51,644 nt of DNA from Streptomyces sp. col6 (GCF_008042035.1 NZ_RDBL01000006.1:1-51644); one strand, 5' to 3'; shown: positions 41,718 through 51,226, numbered from the stretch's first letter. Numbers and translations: made by a program. Notes: generated by a model from the letters alone, not told the origin.

Positions 41718-43670
41718 ATGACCCTTGAACGGCCGATGTACCGCGTCAAACGGCGGCTCCTTGGCAAGCCCCTCACCACCGCGCGTGTCAGTGAGGAGAA
41801 GCTGAGCAACCGGACGGCGCTCGGTGTGCTCGCGTCCGACTGCATCAGTTCGTCGGCCTACGGCTCCGAGGAGATGCTCCGCGTCCTCGTACCGGTCGCC
41901 GGAGCGGCCGCCTTCACGCTGGTCATGCCGGTGACCGGTGCGATCCTCCTGGTGCTGCTGCTTCTGACGGTCTGTTACAGCGACGTCGTCAGCATCTACA
42001 CCCGGGCCGGCGGCTCCTATGTGGTGGCCCGGGAGAACTTCGGGCCGAACGTCGCCCAGGTCGCCGCCGTGGCCCTGCTGGTCGACTACATCGTCACGGT
42101 CGCCGTCCAGGTGTCGGCCGGCACCAACGCGCTGATCTCGCTCGCCCATCTGGCGGGCAACGGCTGGACGGGGCTCGACCATCTCCAGCTGCCGGTCTCC
42201 GTGCTGGTGATCGTGGTGCTCGCGTACGGGAATCTGCGCGGCATCCGCGAGGCGGGCCGGGCGTTCGCACTGCCCGCGTACCTCTTCATCGCCGCCATGG
42301 GGCTGGTCTTCCTCGCCGCGGCGGTCCGCGCGCTCACGGGCGGACTGCCGCACGCCGACCTGAACGCTCCCGGTGTCGTGCCCCTGGGGACTCCCGGCGA
42401 CGGCTGGCTCCAGGGTGCTTCGCTGTTCATCGTGGCGCGCGCCTTCGCCAATGGCGGCTCGTCCCTCACCGGCCTCGAAGCGATCTCGAACGGCATCTCG
42501 GCCTTCCGTGAACCCCAGGGCCGCAACGCCCGGCGCACCCTGATCGCCATGAGCTGCGTGCTCGCCGTCCTGGTCCTGGGCGTCTCCACGCTCGCGCACT
42601 TCACCCACGCCGTCCCGTACACCGACGGGACCCCCACCGTCATCGCGCAGGAGGCACGGCTCGCCTTCGGGAACGGAACGCTGGGGACGCTCGGGCTGGT
42701 CCTCGTCCAGCTGGCGACCGCGCTGGTCCTCTACACCGGCGCCAACACCCCTTTCACCGGGTTCCCGTTCCTGGCCAGTTTCGTCGCGCAGGACCGGTTC
42801 CTGCCGCGGGTCCTCACCCGGCGCGGACACCGGCTGGCCTTCTCCAACGGCATCGTCACCCTCTCCGCTCTCTCGCTGGCCCTGCTGCTCGTCACGGGCG
42901 CCAATGTGGACAGGCTCGTGGCGCTCTACGCGATCGGCGTGTTCACCGCCTTCACCATGGCCGGGGCCGGCCTCGCCGCGTACCACGTGCGCAGGAGCGA
43001 GCCGCTGCGGCGGGCGAAGATCACGGTCAACGCGCTCGCGGCGGTCGTCTCCGGCGCGGTCGTCCTGATCTTCGCAGTCACGAAGTTCACCGAGGGCGCC
43101 TGGCTGGTCGTCGTCATCTTCCCGCTCGGCGTCTGGATGCTGATCCGCATCAACCGCGAGTACCGGCGCGAGGCCGCGGCCCTGGAACTGCTGCCCCCGG
43201 GCGCGGACCGGCCGCGTACGCGCCGCCATCAGGTGTTCGTCCTCGTCGAGTCGCTGGACCTGGCCACGCTGAAGGCCCTGCGGTACGCACATGAACTGCG
43301 GCCCGACACCGTCCGGGCCGTGCACTTCGCCATCGACGAGGACCACGCACGCCGGCTGTCCGCCCGCTGGGCGTCGACGTCCGCGACCTCGGTCGACCTG
43401 GAAGTGGTGGCCTGTTCCGACCGCCGGCTGCGTCACGCGATGCGCGAACTGGCCGTCCGCACCACGCAGGACGGGGAGACGTCCCTGACGGTGCTCGTGC
43501 CACGGCGGCTGTACGCCAACGCCCTCGGCAAGCTCCTGCACCGGGGCACCGGCGAGAAGATGTCGAGGACCCTGGAACAGCTGCCGCACGTCGCGGTGAC
43601 GATCCTGCCGTTCAACGCGTCGCACGCCATGCGGGCCCTGGAGGCGCATCACCTGCCCGACGTGGAATGA
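41718..43670 (+). CDS. KimA/YdaO-like APC-superfamily permease
   Basis: ATG 41718 is the likely start; ATG 41709 is possible. The product has 650 residues. The N-terminus YRVKRRLLGKPLTTARVSEEKLSNRTALGVLASDCISSSAYGSEE closely follows Bacillus KimA (a potassium-proton symporter) in order and motif. Twelve or so membrane helices follow, with AGGSYVVARENFG and ANTPFTGFPFLASFVAQD conserved. The C-terminal 170 residues are a cytoplasmic USP-like domain (VFVLVESLDLATLKALRYAHEL). KimA is c-di-AMP-controlled in Bacillus; no ydaO riboswitch fits in the 26-bp gap here. Potassium uptake is likely but inferred. Confidence 0.82.
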   Translation: MTLERPMYRVKRRLLGKPLTTARVSEEKLSNRTALGVLASDCISSSAYGSEEMLRVLVPVAGAAAFTLVMPVTGAILLVLLLLTVCYSDVVSIYTRAGGSYVVARENFGPNVAQVAAVALLVDYIVTVAVQVSAGTNALISLAHLAGNGWTGLDHLQLPVSVLVIVVLAYGNLRGIREAGRAFALPAYLFIAAMGLVFLAAAVRALTGGLPHADLNAPGVVPLGTPGDGWLQGASLFIVARAFANGGSSLTGLEAISNGISAFREPQGRNARRTLIAMSCVLAVLVLGVSTLAHFTHAVPYTDGTPTVIAQEARLAFGNGTLGTLGLVLVQLATALVLYTGANTPFTGFPFLASFVAQDRFLPRVLTRRGHRLAFSNGIVTLSALSLALLLVTGANVDRLVALYAIGVFTAFTMAGAGLAAYHVRRSEPLRRAKITVNALAAVVSGAVVLIFAVTKFTEGAWLVVVIFPLGVWMLIRINREYRREAAALELLPPGADRPRTRRHQVFVLVESLDLATLKALRYAHELRPDTVRAVHFAIDEDHARRLSARWASTSATSVDLEVVACSDRRLRHAMRELAVRTTQDGETSLTVLVPRRLYANALGKLLHRGTGEKMSRTLEQLPHVAVTILPFNASHAMRALEAHHLPDVE

Positions 43671-43673
43671 CGC

Positions 43674-44864
43674 TCACGGCGACTGGAACGACACCTCCGG
43701 GTTGGCGGCCGTCGGCCCGGCGAGCAGCGGCTGCGGTACGCCCTTGAGGTGGAGGCCGAAGAAGGCGGCGACGTAGTCGCGGGTGATCCGGCTGGAGCGG
43801 TCGGCGGCCAGCGGTGCCGAGGGATCCTTGATCCCCAGTTCCTCGCCGAGGACCGGCATGTCGGTGAAGGTGAAGTGGCCCGCCCCGGCGACGGTGAGCC
43901 ACCGCTTCCAGCCGTCCAGGTGCGGCCAGTCCCGGTCCCAGGTGGTGTCGGTGGTGCTGCCGGGGGCGTGCTGGACGTCGGTGCCGAGCACCATGAACGG
44001 CCGGCCCCGGAGCCCCGCGGCGGGGACCGGCTCGTAGAAGGCACCGTCCATGTTCACGCCCGCCCGCACCCGCCCGTCGGCGGCCATGGTGGCCGCGGCG
44101 GAGTCGCCACCGATGGAGTGCCCGGCCATGCCGACGCGCCGCCGGTCGATCATCGGGGCGTACCGCCAGGCGGGGTGAACGTCCGTCAGCCGGTCCAGCA
44201 GGAACGAGACGTCCTTCGCCCGGCCCCGGGCGACCTCCGCCATGCCCGCGTCGCCGGTCCGTTCCACCAGGTCGCAGGCGGCGCAGGGCAGGACGCGCCC
44301 GCCCGGGAACACGGTCGCGGTGGACTCGTGGGCGTGGTCCACCGCCGCGACGACGTAACCGCGTGAGGCCAGGTCCGCCGCGAGGGAGGTGAGCGTGAAC
44401 CGGCTCTGCCCGAAGCCCGGCGACAGCACGATCAGCGGGAACCGGCCGCGCGCGGGCGCCGCGCCCAGCCGCGCGTGCGTCTCGGTGGCGCCGACCACGC
44501 CGGGCTCGACGAGACCGCCGAGCCCCCGGGACGCCAGCAGCAGTTCCGCTTCCTGCTCGCTCATGTACGGGGCGGGCACCCCGCTCCCGGCCCGTGCCGG
44601 GTAGAACACGGACGCCAGCAGCTCGCGTCCGCCTGCCTCCGGTACGTACGGGTCGGCGCGGCCGGTGTCCCGCAGGTACAGGGTGCTCTCGCCGACGCCG
44701 TACGGCCCGGTCGGCGCGGGCAGTCGCAGCTGCTGGGCGGCGGCGGTGAGTGCGGGGCCGTCCGCGGCGGGCGACGGGGTGGCGGCGACGGCCGGGGCGA
44801 CGGCGGTGGCCCCCAGGGCGAGGACGAGGAGCGAGGCGGCCAGGCCGCGGTGACGAGTTCTCAT
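43674..44864 (-). CDS. Secreted PAF-acetylhydrolase-like serine hydrolase
   Basis: The protein has 396 residues from ATG 44864. A signal peptide (MRTRHRGLAASLLVLALGA to APAVAA) is followed by an alpha/beta-hydrolase: FPLIVLSPGFGQSRFTLTSLAADLASRGYVVAAVDHAHES, the nucleophile elbow GMAGHSIGGDSAAATM, the acid region PFMVLGTDVQHAPGS, and the His in VAGAGHFTFTDMP. This is the pattern of PF03403-type lipases that cleave short acyl esters. It converges on the permease gene with only 3 bp between stops. Confidence 0.85.
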   Translation of the reverse strand: MRTRHRGLAASLLVLALGATAVAPAVAATPSPAADGPALTAAAQQLRLPAPTGPYGVGESTLYLRDTGRADPYVPEAGGRELLASVFYPARAGSGVPAPYMSEQEAELLLASRGLGGLVEPGVVGATETHARLGAAPARGRFPLIVLSPGFGQSRFTLTSLAADLASRGYVVAAVDHAHESTATVFPGGRVLPCAACDLVERTGDAGMAEVARGRAKDVSFLLDRLTDVHPAWRYAPMIDRRRVGMAGHSIGGDSAAATMAADGRVRAGVNMDGAFYEPVPAAGLRGRPFMVLGTDVQHAPGSTTDTTWDRDWPHLDGWKRWLTVAGAGHFTFTDMPVLGEELGIKDPSAPLAADRSSRITRDYVAAFFGLHLKGVPQPLLAGPTAANPEVSFQSP

Positions 44865-44968
44865 GATCGGAACGCTAGGCGCGGACCGGGTGCCGCAACG
44901 TCCGCCCACGGGTGGCGGTTCGGTACCTCCGCGGTCGCATGTACGTGGCTGCGCGTCGTACCACGGGC

Positions 44969-45850
44969 CTACAGGCGGTCCGCGTAGTACGCGTGCAGCG
45001 CGGCCTCGCTGCCGGAGCCCAGGGCGGTCATGATCCGCTGGTAGCGCGCGGAGCGGAGGTCGCCTGCGACGAGGACGCGCGGGTGCTGGCCGGCGGGCGC
45101 GCAGTACCCGTCGGCGCTCCGGACCAGATCGCCGGCCGGGGCGGCCGGCGCGCTCCCGAGGCTGAGGTGGACGGCGTCCGCCACGAGCCTGTGCCGTACG
45201 CCGTCCGCACCCACCGCCTCCGCCGCCCCGCTGTCCGCGAGCGTCAGGTGGTCGACGGGGACGAGCGTGACCCGGGGGTCCTCGCGGATCTCCTCGGTCT
45301 TGTAGGCGTCGGCCGCCGGGTACGCCACGAGGAGCCGGAAGCCGGTGCCCGGGTGGGCGCGCAGGAAGGTCCCGACCGGCCGGTCCCCGCCGAGGACGAG
45401 GAGGGTCCGCCCCTCCTCCGCCCCGGCCTGCCACAGCGGCGTCGGGGCGAGCCCGTCCGGCGCGGTGATCCAGTCGACGTCACGCGGCCGGAGCGGCCCG
45501 ACCCCGGTGGCGACGACGGCGTACGGGGCGGTGAGGCGGTCCCCGCTGTCGAGGGTGACGGTGACATGTTCCTCGTAAGCGCGGATCTCACTGACCTACC
45601 GCCCCAGTTGGACCCGGCACAACTCCGTGCCCCGGATCTCCGCGGTGACGGCATCGGCGAGCGCGGGCCCGCTGGTGTGACCGCCGAGCACGTTGTTCAG
45701 GGCCGGAACCCGGTACAGATTCCGGCACAACCGGTCCGGCTCGACGAGCACCGACCGCATCCCGACCCCGGCGGCCATCCGCACGGCGGCGCAGCCGGCG
45801 GGGCCACCTCCGATGACGAGGAGGTCGGTGTCGTACCGCGTGTCGCCCAT
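44969..45850 (-). pseudogene. Thioredoxin reductase-like flavoprotein with one in-frame stop
   Basis: The frame from ATG 45850 reads LLVIGGGPAGCAAVRMA (FAD site) and NNVLGGHTSGPALADAV, then hits TAG at 45598-45596. The same frame continues without any shift: VSEIRAYEEHVTVTLDSG, YAVVATGVGP, TLLVLGGDRPVGTFLRAHP (NAD(P)H region), VLVAGDLRSARYQRIMTALGSGSEAALHAYYADRL. Joined length is 293 codons, the normal size for this family. No CxxC is present. CAG to TAG (Gln to stop) is the simplest change, so this is a recent pseudogene, a sequencing error or a readthrough case. Confidence 0.8.
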
Positions 45851-46026
45851 GGGGCTATTCCAGCATCCGCCCCCTGCCGCCCGCCTGACGGGCCCTCACC
45901 GGGGGTTGTCCCCACCGGAGATACGGATGATCGCCTCATCGTGGCGGCCGGTGCCGTTCGGACATCGTGGGGTGGCGGCAGGGCAGGCGATCGGCGCCGA
46001 AGCTGCCGCTCCGACGAGGGGAACTC

Positions 46027-47181
46027 ATGATCAAGCACAAGCGGACTCTGGCCGGCGCACTCGCTCTGGCCGTGGCGTTCGGTGTCGCGGCGGGCATGCA
46101 GGTGGGCGGTACGGCTGTCGCGGCGGAGCCCGCCGCCGTATCCGCCGCCGATGCCCCGCTGCGCGACATCCTGCACCGGCTGACCACCGTCGACGGCGCG
46201 CCCGGGGCGCTCGTCGAGACGCATGGCCGGCGCGGCGGCGCGGTGCTGACCAGTGGGGTGGCGGACGCGGACAGCGGGACGCCGGTACGCGGTGACAGCC
46301 GCTTCCGGATCGGCAGCATGACCAAGCCCTTCGTGGCCACGGTGGTGCTCCAGCTCGTCGGTGAGCACCGCGTCGTCCTCGACGCGCCGGTGGAGCGCTA
46401 TCTGCCGGATGTCGTCCGCGATCATCCGGGCGAGTGGCGGGGCGTCACCGTACGGCGGCTGCTCCAGCACACCAGCGGGCTGCCGGACTACCTCGACTTC
46501 CTCAGCCCGCAGGACATCCTGACGGACCCGCTCGCCCACCACGACACCCGCGACCTGGTGGACCTGGCGCTCGACCGGCCCCGTACGTTCAGGCCCGGCC
46601 ACGGCTGGGACTACTCCAACACGAACTACCTGCTGGCCGGCATGATCATCGAGAAGGTGACGGGGCGCCCCTACGGCGAGGAGATCCGCCGCCGCGTCAT
46701 CCAGCCGCTCGGGCTGGCCGCGACCACCGTGCCCGGCGACGACCCGGTGATCCCCGGCCCGCATCCGCGCGGATACGTACGGCCGGGCACGGACGCGCCG
46801 CTCATGGACGCCACCGCGATCAACCCGTCGGTCGCGGGTGCCTCCGGCGAGATGGTCTCCAGCACCGCTGACCTCAACCGGTTCCTGGCCGCCCTCGTGG
46901 ACGGCCGGCTGCTGAAGCCGGCGCAGCTCAGGGAGATGATGCGGACCCGGCCGGCCGGTGACGACCGGGCGTACGGCCTCGGCCTGGAGCGCCGGACGCT
47001 TCCGTGCGGCGGGCACTACTGGGGCCACGGCGGCGACATCTTCGGCTTCCAGACCGCCGGCGGCGCCACCCTCGACGGCAGGCAGACCTCGGTCATGGTG
47101 AACCTCGACCCGGGCGGCACGGACGCACAGGACGACGACATCCAGGCGGCCGTGGAGGCCGGGCTGTGCGAGGGCCGATAG
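46027..47181 (+). CDS. Secreted class C beta-lactamase-family serine hydrolase
   Basis: The protein has 384 residues. A signal peptide (MIKHKRTLAGALALAVAFG, cleavage near GGTAVAAEP) precedes the penicillin-binding fold. SxxK is in RIGSMTKPF, YxN is YSNTNYLLAGMIIEKVTGRPYGEEI, and HxG is GHGGDIFG. This combination is typical of D-Ala-D-Ala carboxypeptidase/esterase-type proteins (Beta-lactamase family PF00144) in Streptomyces. The substrate may be peptidoglycan stem peptide or an ester. It is monocistronic, with GACGAGGGG upstream. Confidence 0.88.
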   Translation: MIKHKRTLAGALALAVAFGVAAGMQVGGTAVAAEPAAVSAADAPLRDILHRLTTVDGAPGALVETHGRRGGAVLTSGVADADSGTPVRGDSRFRIGSMTKPFVATVVLQLVGEHRVVLDAPVERYLPDVVRDHPGEWRGVTVRRLLQHTSGLPDYLDFLSPQDILTDPLAHHDTRDLVDLALDRPRTFRPGHGWDYSNTNYLLAGMIIEKVTGRPYGEEIRRRVIQPLGLAATTVPGDDPVIPGPHPRGYVRPGTDAPLMDATAINPSVAGASGEMVSSTADLNRFLAALVDGRLLKPAQLREMMRTRPAGDDRAYGLGLERRTLPCGGHYWGHGGDIFGFQTAGGATLDGRQTSVMVNLDPGGTDAQDDDIQAAVEAGLCEGR

Positions 47182-47241
47182 CGCCGGAGTCGCCGATCCG
47201 GCGCCACGCACGGCGCGCCGGCATCGCATAGCCTGCTCCGC

Positions 47242-48081
47242 ATGCCCGAAATCACCGCACCCGTGCCGCGCGACGACCGTCCCGAGGACTCCCGGCGGGA
47301 GCGGCTGCGGCGGACGTTCGACGAGGACGCGGAGCTGTACGACCGGGCCCGGCCGGGGTATCCGGCGGCGCTCTACGACGATCTGGCGGAACTCGCCGAG
47401 GCCGGGCCGGGCAGCCGCGTACTGGAGGTGGGGTGCGGGACCGGGCAGGCGACGGTCCCGCTGGCCGGGCGGGGCTGCCGGATCACGGCCGTCGAGGCGG
47501 GGCCGAGCATGGCCGCGGTCGCCCGGCGCAACCTGGCCGGGGCTCGGGACGTGGAGGTGGTGACGGCGGAGTTCGAGAGCTGGCCGCTGCCCTCGGAGCC
47601 GTACGACACGGTGCTCGCGGTGACCTCGTTCCACTGGATCGACCCGGCGGTGCGGGTGACCAGGGCCGCCGACGCGCTGCGGCCCGGCGGGGCGCTCGCC
47701 GTGGTGCGTACGCAGCATGTGGCGGGCGGCACCGAGGAGTTCTTCCTCGATGTCCAGCGTTGCTACGAGCGGTTCGACCCGGACACGAAGCCGGGGACCC
47801 GGCCGCCCGCGGCCGCCGAGGTCGACCACGCCGACCACGCGGAGGAGGTGGCCCGCAGCGGCCGCTTCGGCCCGACGGTCTTCCGCCGCTACGAGCACGA
47901 CGTCACGTACACCGCGCCGGAGTACCTGGAGGTGCTGCGGACGTACTCGGGCCACCGGGCGCTCCCGGAGGACGCCCGGCGCGGGCTGCTGTCGTCCATC
48001 GCGGAGCTGATCGACGGGCGGTACGGGGGCCGGGTGACGAAGCGTTACCTCATCGAGCTGGGTATCTCCCGCAGGCGGTAG
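47242..48081 (+). CDS. SAM-dependent methyltransferase
   Basis: The protein has 279 residues. LRRTFDEDAELYDRARPGYPAALYDDLAEL is a common start for actinobacterial class I methyltransferases. Motif I is VLEVGCGTGQATVPLAGRG, followed by ITAVEAGPSMAAVARRNL, and SFHWIDPAVRVTRAADALRPGGALAVV is the post-II region. The His-Trp in SFHWID is typical of the subgroup that includes trans-aconitate-like methyltransferases. The substrate cannot be inferred. Confidence 0.85.
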   Translation: MPEITAPVPRDDRPEDSRRERLRRTFDEDAELYDRARPGYPAALYDDLAELAEAGPGSRVLEVGCGTGQATVPLAGRGCRITAVEAGPSMAAVARRNLAGARDVEVVTAEFESWPLPSEPYDTVLAVTSFHWIDPAVRVTRAADALRPGGALAVVRTQHVAGGTEEFFLDVQRCYERFDPDTKPGTRPPAAAEVDHADHAEEVARSGRFGPTVFRRYEHDVTYTAPEYLEVLRTYSGHRALPEDARRGLLSSIAELIDGRYGGRVTKRYLIELGISRRR

Positions 48082-48092
48082 CCCTTACCCGC

Positions 48093-48707
48093 TTACCCGC
48101 TCAGGCCCGCGATCCCCCAGCCCCGGCGGGCGGCCTCGGCCAGCACCTCGCCCCAGCCGGTGAGAAGGCGTACGAACGCGTCGGCGTCGGGGATCCACCC
48201 TTCGGGCAGAGCGGCATGTTCGTCGAACGGCGCCCGAACCTCGTCGAGCCGGGGCCGTACACGCTCCCAGGTCGCGAGCAGTTCGCGTACGCGCTCCGGC
48301 GCACACGCCACCAGCACGCTGTCGTGGTCGGGGGAGAAGAAGGCGCGGTCCTCGCTCTCCTCGTCGTCGTCGAAGTCCGGCCTGTCCCAGGTCAGCCCGC
48401 CGAGCAGCGCGTCCACCTCCGCCCGCACGGCCGGATCGACGTGTGCGCGTGTCTTCTCCCAGCCCTCCCCCGCCCAGAAGTGCGGCTTGAACGAGCCGAG
48501 GGTGCCCGGGAACTCGTACACCCCGAAGCGCGCGCCGTGCGGCCCGCGCGGCCACTCCCAGCCGCCGTCGGTCCCGGGTGCGTCGTGGTCCCACAGCCCG
48601 GTCCCGTCGTCGTACCAGGCGTCCCGCAGACGCGGCAGCCGCTCCCGGGGCGGGACCTCGGCCAGCCACGACCAGTCGGCGATCAGTGTGGTGATGTCGA
48701 GGCCCAT
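48093..48707 (-). CDS. Hypothetical protein
   Basis: The protein has 204 residues (MGLDITTLIADWSWLAEVPPRERLPRLRDAWYDDG), soluble and acidic, with DRPDFDDDEESEDRAFFSPDHDSVLVACAPERVRELLATW in the middle and PDADAFVRLLTGWGEVLAEAARRGWGIAGL at the end. Similar Streptomyces proteins are unannotated. It converges on the methyltransferase gene with 11 bp between stops and has no obvious partner. Confidence 0.65.
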   Translation of the reverse strand: MGLDITTLIADWSWLAEVPPRERLPRLRDAWYDDGTGLWDHDAPGTDGGWEWPRGPHGARFGVYEFPGTLGSFKPHFWAGEGWEKTRAHVDPAVRAEVDALLGGLTWDRPDFDDDEESEDRAFFSPDHDSVLVACAPERVRELLATWERVRPRLDEVRAPFDEHAALPEGWIPDADAFVRLLTGWGEVLAEAARRGWGIAGLSG

Positions 48708-48762
48708 GAGGTGAGCCTATCGATCATGCGTACGAGGCCTCGATGCGCCGCCGTCGGAGGAA

Positions 48763-49692
48763 CTACGGAACGAAGACGAGGCGTTCGTCGCTGCGGTGGT
48801 CGTTCCACGCCTGCGCGATCCCGGCCGGATCCACGGCCCGCGCGCGGACGTCGAGGGCGCCTTCGGTCACCGCCGCGGCCAGTTCCGGGAGTTCGGCGAG
48901 GAAGTCGCGGGGGGAGAGCGAGCCGATGCCGCTGCCCACGATCTCCAGCCGGGCCTTGCGCAGCGCCGCCGAGGGGATCGGTGCGGTCGGACCCGCCATG
49001 GAGCCGATCTGCACCCAGGTGAGCGGGGCGGAGCGGTCGGCGCGCGCGGTGAGGAGGGGGAGCATGGCGCCCGCCGCGGGCTCGCCCCAGACGAAGTCGA
49101 GGACGACGTCGACGTCGGCCGCGGCGTCGATCTTGTCGAAGGTGAGCGCACGGTCCGCGCCGAGGGCGGGCAGCTCGGCGAGCCGGGCGGCGTTCCGGCC
49201 GGCGGCGAAGACCTCCGCCGCACCGAACCGCCCGGCGATCTGGACGGCCATGCGTCCGGCGCTGCCGGTGGCGCCGAGGACGAGGACGCGCTGCCCCTCC
49301 CGGAAGGTGATGCGGCGGCGCAGCGCGACCCAGGAGGACATGCCCGGATTCATCGCGGCGGCGATCCGGACCGGGTCCGCGTTGTCGGGGAGGACGATGC
49401 TGCGGCGTACGTCGATCACGGTGCGCTCGGCGAAGGTGCCGAGGTCCGTGTCGTCCAGGATCGCGTAGCGCAGCCGGCCCGAGGGCTCGCGGACGACGGC
49501 GTCCACGCCGGGCACGATCGGGAAGACGCCGGTGGCCGAGTAGTGGGTGCCCTCGGCCTTGGAGCGGGTGAGGTGGTGCAGGCCCGCCGCGAGGACGTCC
49601 ACGACCGTCTCGTGCTCGCCCCGGGCCACGGGTTCGGGGTGCTCGCGGTAGACGGGCGGGGTGCCGTGCGCCGTGATGACTGCTGCGTGCAT
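48763..49692 (-). CDS. Quinone oxidoreductase-like (MDR family) protein
   Basis: The protein has 309 residues from ATG 49692 (MHAAVITAHGTPPVYREHPEP). The MDR fold is visible: PIVPGVDAVVREPSG, the nucleotide site RVLVLGATGSAGRMAVQIAGRFGAAEVFAAGRN, and VDVVLDFVWGEPAAGAML. Zinc ligands are absent, as in NADPH:quinone reductases. It is divergent from a MarR gene across a spacer with two related operator-like sites, the standard arrangement for a MarR-controlled stress or detoxification enzyme. Confidence 0.87.
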   Translation of the reverse strand: MHAAVITAHGTPPVYREHPEPVARGEHETVVDVLAAGLHHLTRSKAEGTHYSATGVFPIVPGVDAVVREPSGRLRYAILDDTDLGTFAERTVIDVRRSIVLPDNADPVRIAAAMNPGMSSWVALRRRITFREGQRVLVLGATGSAGRMAVQIAGRFGAAEVFAAGRNAARLAELPALGADRALTFDKIDAAADVDVVLDFVWGEPAAGAMLPLLTARADRSAPLTWVQIGSMAGPTAPIPSAALRKARLEIVGSGIGSLSPRDFLAELPELAAAVTEGALDVRARAVDPAGIAQAWNDHRSDERLVFVP

Positions 49693-49710
49693 GAGGTGCT
49701 CCCTGGCAGT

Positions 49711-49760
49711 TTGGTTTGCATTACCAATCATTACCAGAGTTGTTTGTAATGCCAACAATG
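49711..49760. promoter_or_regulatory. MarR operator pair
   Basis: GCATTAC (49718-49724) and GTAATGC (49746-49752) are perfect inverted copies, 28 bp apart. Their flanks are also related: TTGGTTTGCATTACCAA on the left, TTGTTGGCATTACAAA when the right one is read on the minus strand. They lie between the divergent reductase and MarR genes and cover both promoters. Confidence 0.6.
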
Positions 49761-49778
49761 TCAAGTAGGGTGGGCTCC

Positions 49779-50252
49779 ATGGCCCCCGACGACTCCACCG
49801 ACGCCCTGCTGGACGGCCTGGTCCGCAGCGCCTTCCAGATCATGGGCGTGCTCACGCGGATCGGCGCCGAGCACGACCTGTCCCTCACGCAACTGCGCGT
49901 CCTCGGCATCGTGCGGGACCGGCAGCCCCGTATGAGCGATCTGGCGGCCTTCCTCGGCCTGGACAAGTCGACCCTGTCCGGCCTGATCGCCCGCGCCGAG
50001 CGCCGGGGCCTGCTGGCCCGGGGCACCAGCCCCGAGGACAAGCGCGCCGTGGTCGTCCTGATCACCGACGAGGGGCGCGAGCTCATCGAACGGCTCTACG
50101 CGCAGGGGCGGGAGGAGCTGGCACCGGCCATCGACCGGCTCGACCCGCACCGGCGCCGCGAGCTGGCCCAGCTCCTGGAGCCCATGCTCTCCCCGCCCCT
50201 GCCGCTCACGCCCCGGCGCCCCGGCGGCCGGTCAGGCGTCCTGGACGGTTAG
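49779..50252 (+). CDS. MarR-family transcriptional regulator
   Basis: I choose ATG 49779 (MAPDDSTDALLDGLVRSAF), giving 157 residues; ATG 49749 and 49758 would place the N-terminus inside the operator. The winged HTH reads LSLTQLRVLGIVRDRQPRMSDLAAFLGLDKSTLSGLIARAERRGLLARGTSPEDKRAVVVLITDEGREL, typical of MarR. It probably represses the divergent quinone reductase and itself. Its end overlaps the convergent SMR gene by 21 bp. Confidence 0.87.
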   Translation: MAPDDSTDALLDGLVRSAFQIMGVLTRIGAEHDLSLTQLRVLGIVRDRQPRMSDLAAFLGLDKSTLSGLIARAERRGLLARGTSPEDKRAVVVLITDEGRELIERLYAQGREELAPAIDRLDPHRRRELAQLLEPMLSPPLPLTPRRPGGRSGVLDG

Positions 50253-50555
50253 CCGGGACAGCGCCACGCCCCCGACGATCAGGGCGAGCGCGGCGATGCG
50301 GCCCGCCGACACCGGGTCCTTGTGGACGACGATGCCCAGCGTGATCGCACCGAGGGCGCCGATCCCGGTGAAGACCGCGTACGCCGTGCCGACCGGCAGG
50401 TTCCGCATCGCCAGCGAGAGCAGATAGACCGCGGCGGCGGCGAGCACGAAGCAGACCAGCGTCGGCAGCGGGCGGGTGAAGCCGGCCGTGGGCTTGATGC
50501 TCTGCGACCAGGCGACCTCGACCAGCCCCGCCGCGAGGAGCAGCAGCCAGCTCAC
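50232..50555 (-). CDS. Small multidrug resistance (SugE/Gdx-like) transporter
   Basis: The GTG at 50555 overlaps the azoreductase stop (GTGA) and gives 107 residues with four membrane helices. Helix 1, SWLLLLAAGLVEVAWSQSIKPTAGFTR, has the essential Glu13 and the SugE-type spacing; helix 3 reads PVGTAYAVFTGIGALGAITLG. SugE/Gdx proteins export guanidinium in exchange for protons; other SMR proteins export quaternary amines. It is translationally coupled to the azoreductase gene. Part of it (50318-50361) is repeated inverted at the window end. Confidence 0.88.
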   Translation of the reverse strand: MSWLLLLAAGLVEVAWSQSIKPTAGFTRPLPTLVCFVLAAAAVYLLSLAMRNLPVGTAYAVFTGIGALGAITLGIVVHKDPVSAGRIAALALIVGGVALSRLTVQDA

Positions 50556-51226
50556 AGCGCCCCTCCGGTCTTCCGGGCCGCCGCCAGCGCCGCCTCGCGG
50601 GACGCGTCGTGGGCGGCGCGGCGGGCGGCGAGGGCGGGATCGACGCGCGCGTTCACCAGCTCGGTGCCGAGGAAATCCATCGCCTCGTCCGGTACGGCGA
50701 AGTGCCCGGCGAAGAAGTCGCGCAGATAGCGCTCCTGGTGGTCGTACGGGTGGCGCGGCGTGCCCGGCCCGTACGCCCCGCCGCGCGCGTACGCCACGAC
50801 GAACCGCCGTCCGGCCAGGGACATCTTGGGGAAGGTCACCTGGTCGATCCACGCCTTCAGCGACGCCGGGATCGAGAAGTTGTACATGGGCGTGGCGATC
50901 AGGACGGTGTCGGCGGCGACGAGTTCGGTGAGCAGCGGCTCGATCACCGCCCAGGCGGCGGCCTGTTCCGGGGTGCGGACCGCTTCCCGGTACCGGCCGG
51001 GGTCGGTGATCCCGTACTCCAGGACGTGGTCGCACAGCTCGGTCCACGCCTCGGTTATCTGCGGGACGGGGGTGAGCGCGAGGTCGCGGTGCACGTACGT
51101 GCCGCCGGGGTGGGCCGTACGCCAGGCACCGGCGACGGCGTCGCCGAGCTCGCGGCTGAAGGAGTGGCGGCGGGCGCTGGCGTCGATGTGGAGCAGGGTC
51201 GGGGCGGTCGCGGGGCCGGCGGTCAT
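50552..51226 (-). CDS. azoR: FMN-dependent NADH-azoreductase
   Basis: The protein has 224 residues from ATG 51226, behind GGAGACC. The flavodoxin-like fold starts LLHIDASARRHSFSRELGDAV; ADTVLIATPMYNFSIPASLKAWIDQVTFPKMSL contains the PMYNFxxPxxLKxWID FMN-binding motif diagnostic of AzoR. AzoR-type enzymes reduce azo compounds and quinones with NADH. It is divergent from a TetR gene with two palindromic sites between, and is followed by the coupled SMR gene, suggesting an inducible quinone/cation detoxification operon. Confidence 0.9.
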   Translation of the reverse strand: MTAGPATAPTLLHIDASARRHSFSRELGDAVAGAWRTAHPGGTYVHRDLALTPVPQITEAWTELCDHVLEYGITDPGRYREAVRTPEQAAAWAVIEPLLTELVAADTVLIATPMYNFSIPASLKAWIDQVTFPKMSLAGRRFVVAYARGGAYGPGTPRHPYDHQERYLRDFFAGHFAVPDEAMDFLGTELVNARVDPALAARRAAHDASREAALAAARKTGGAL

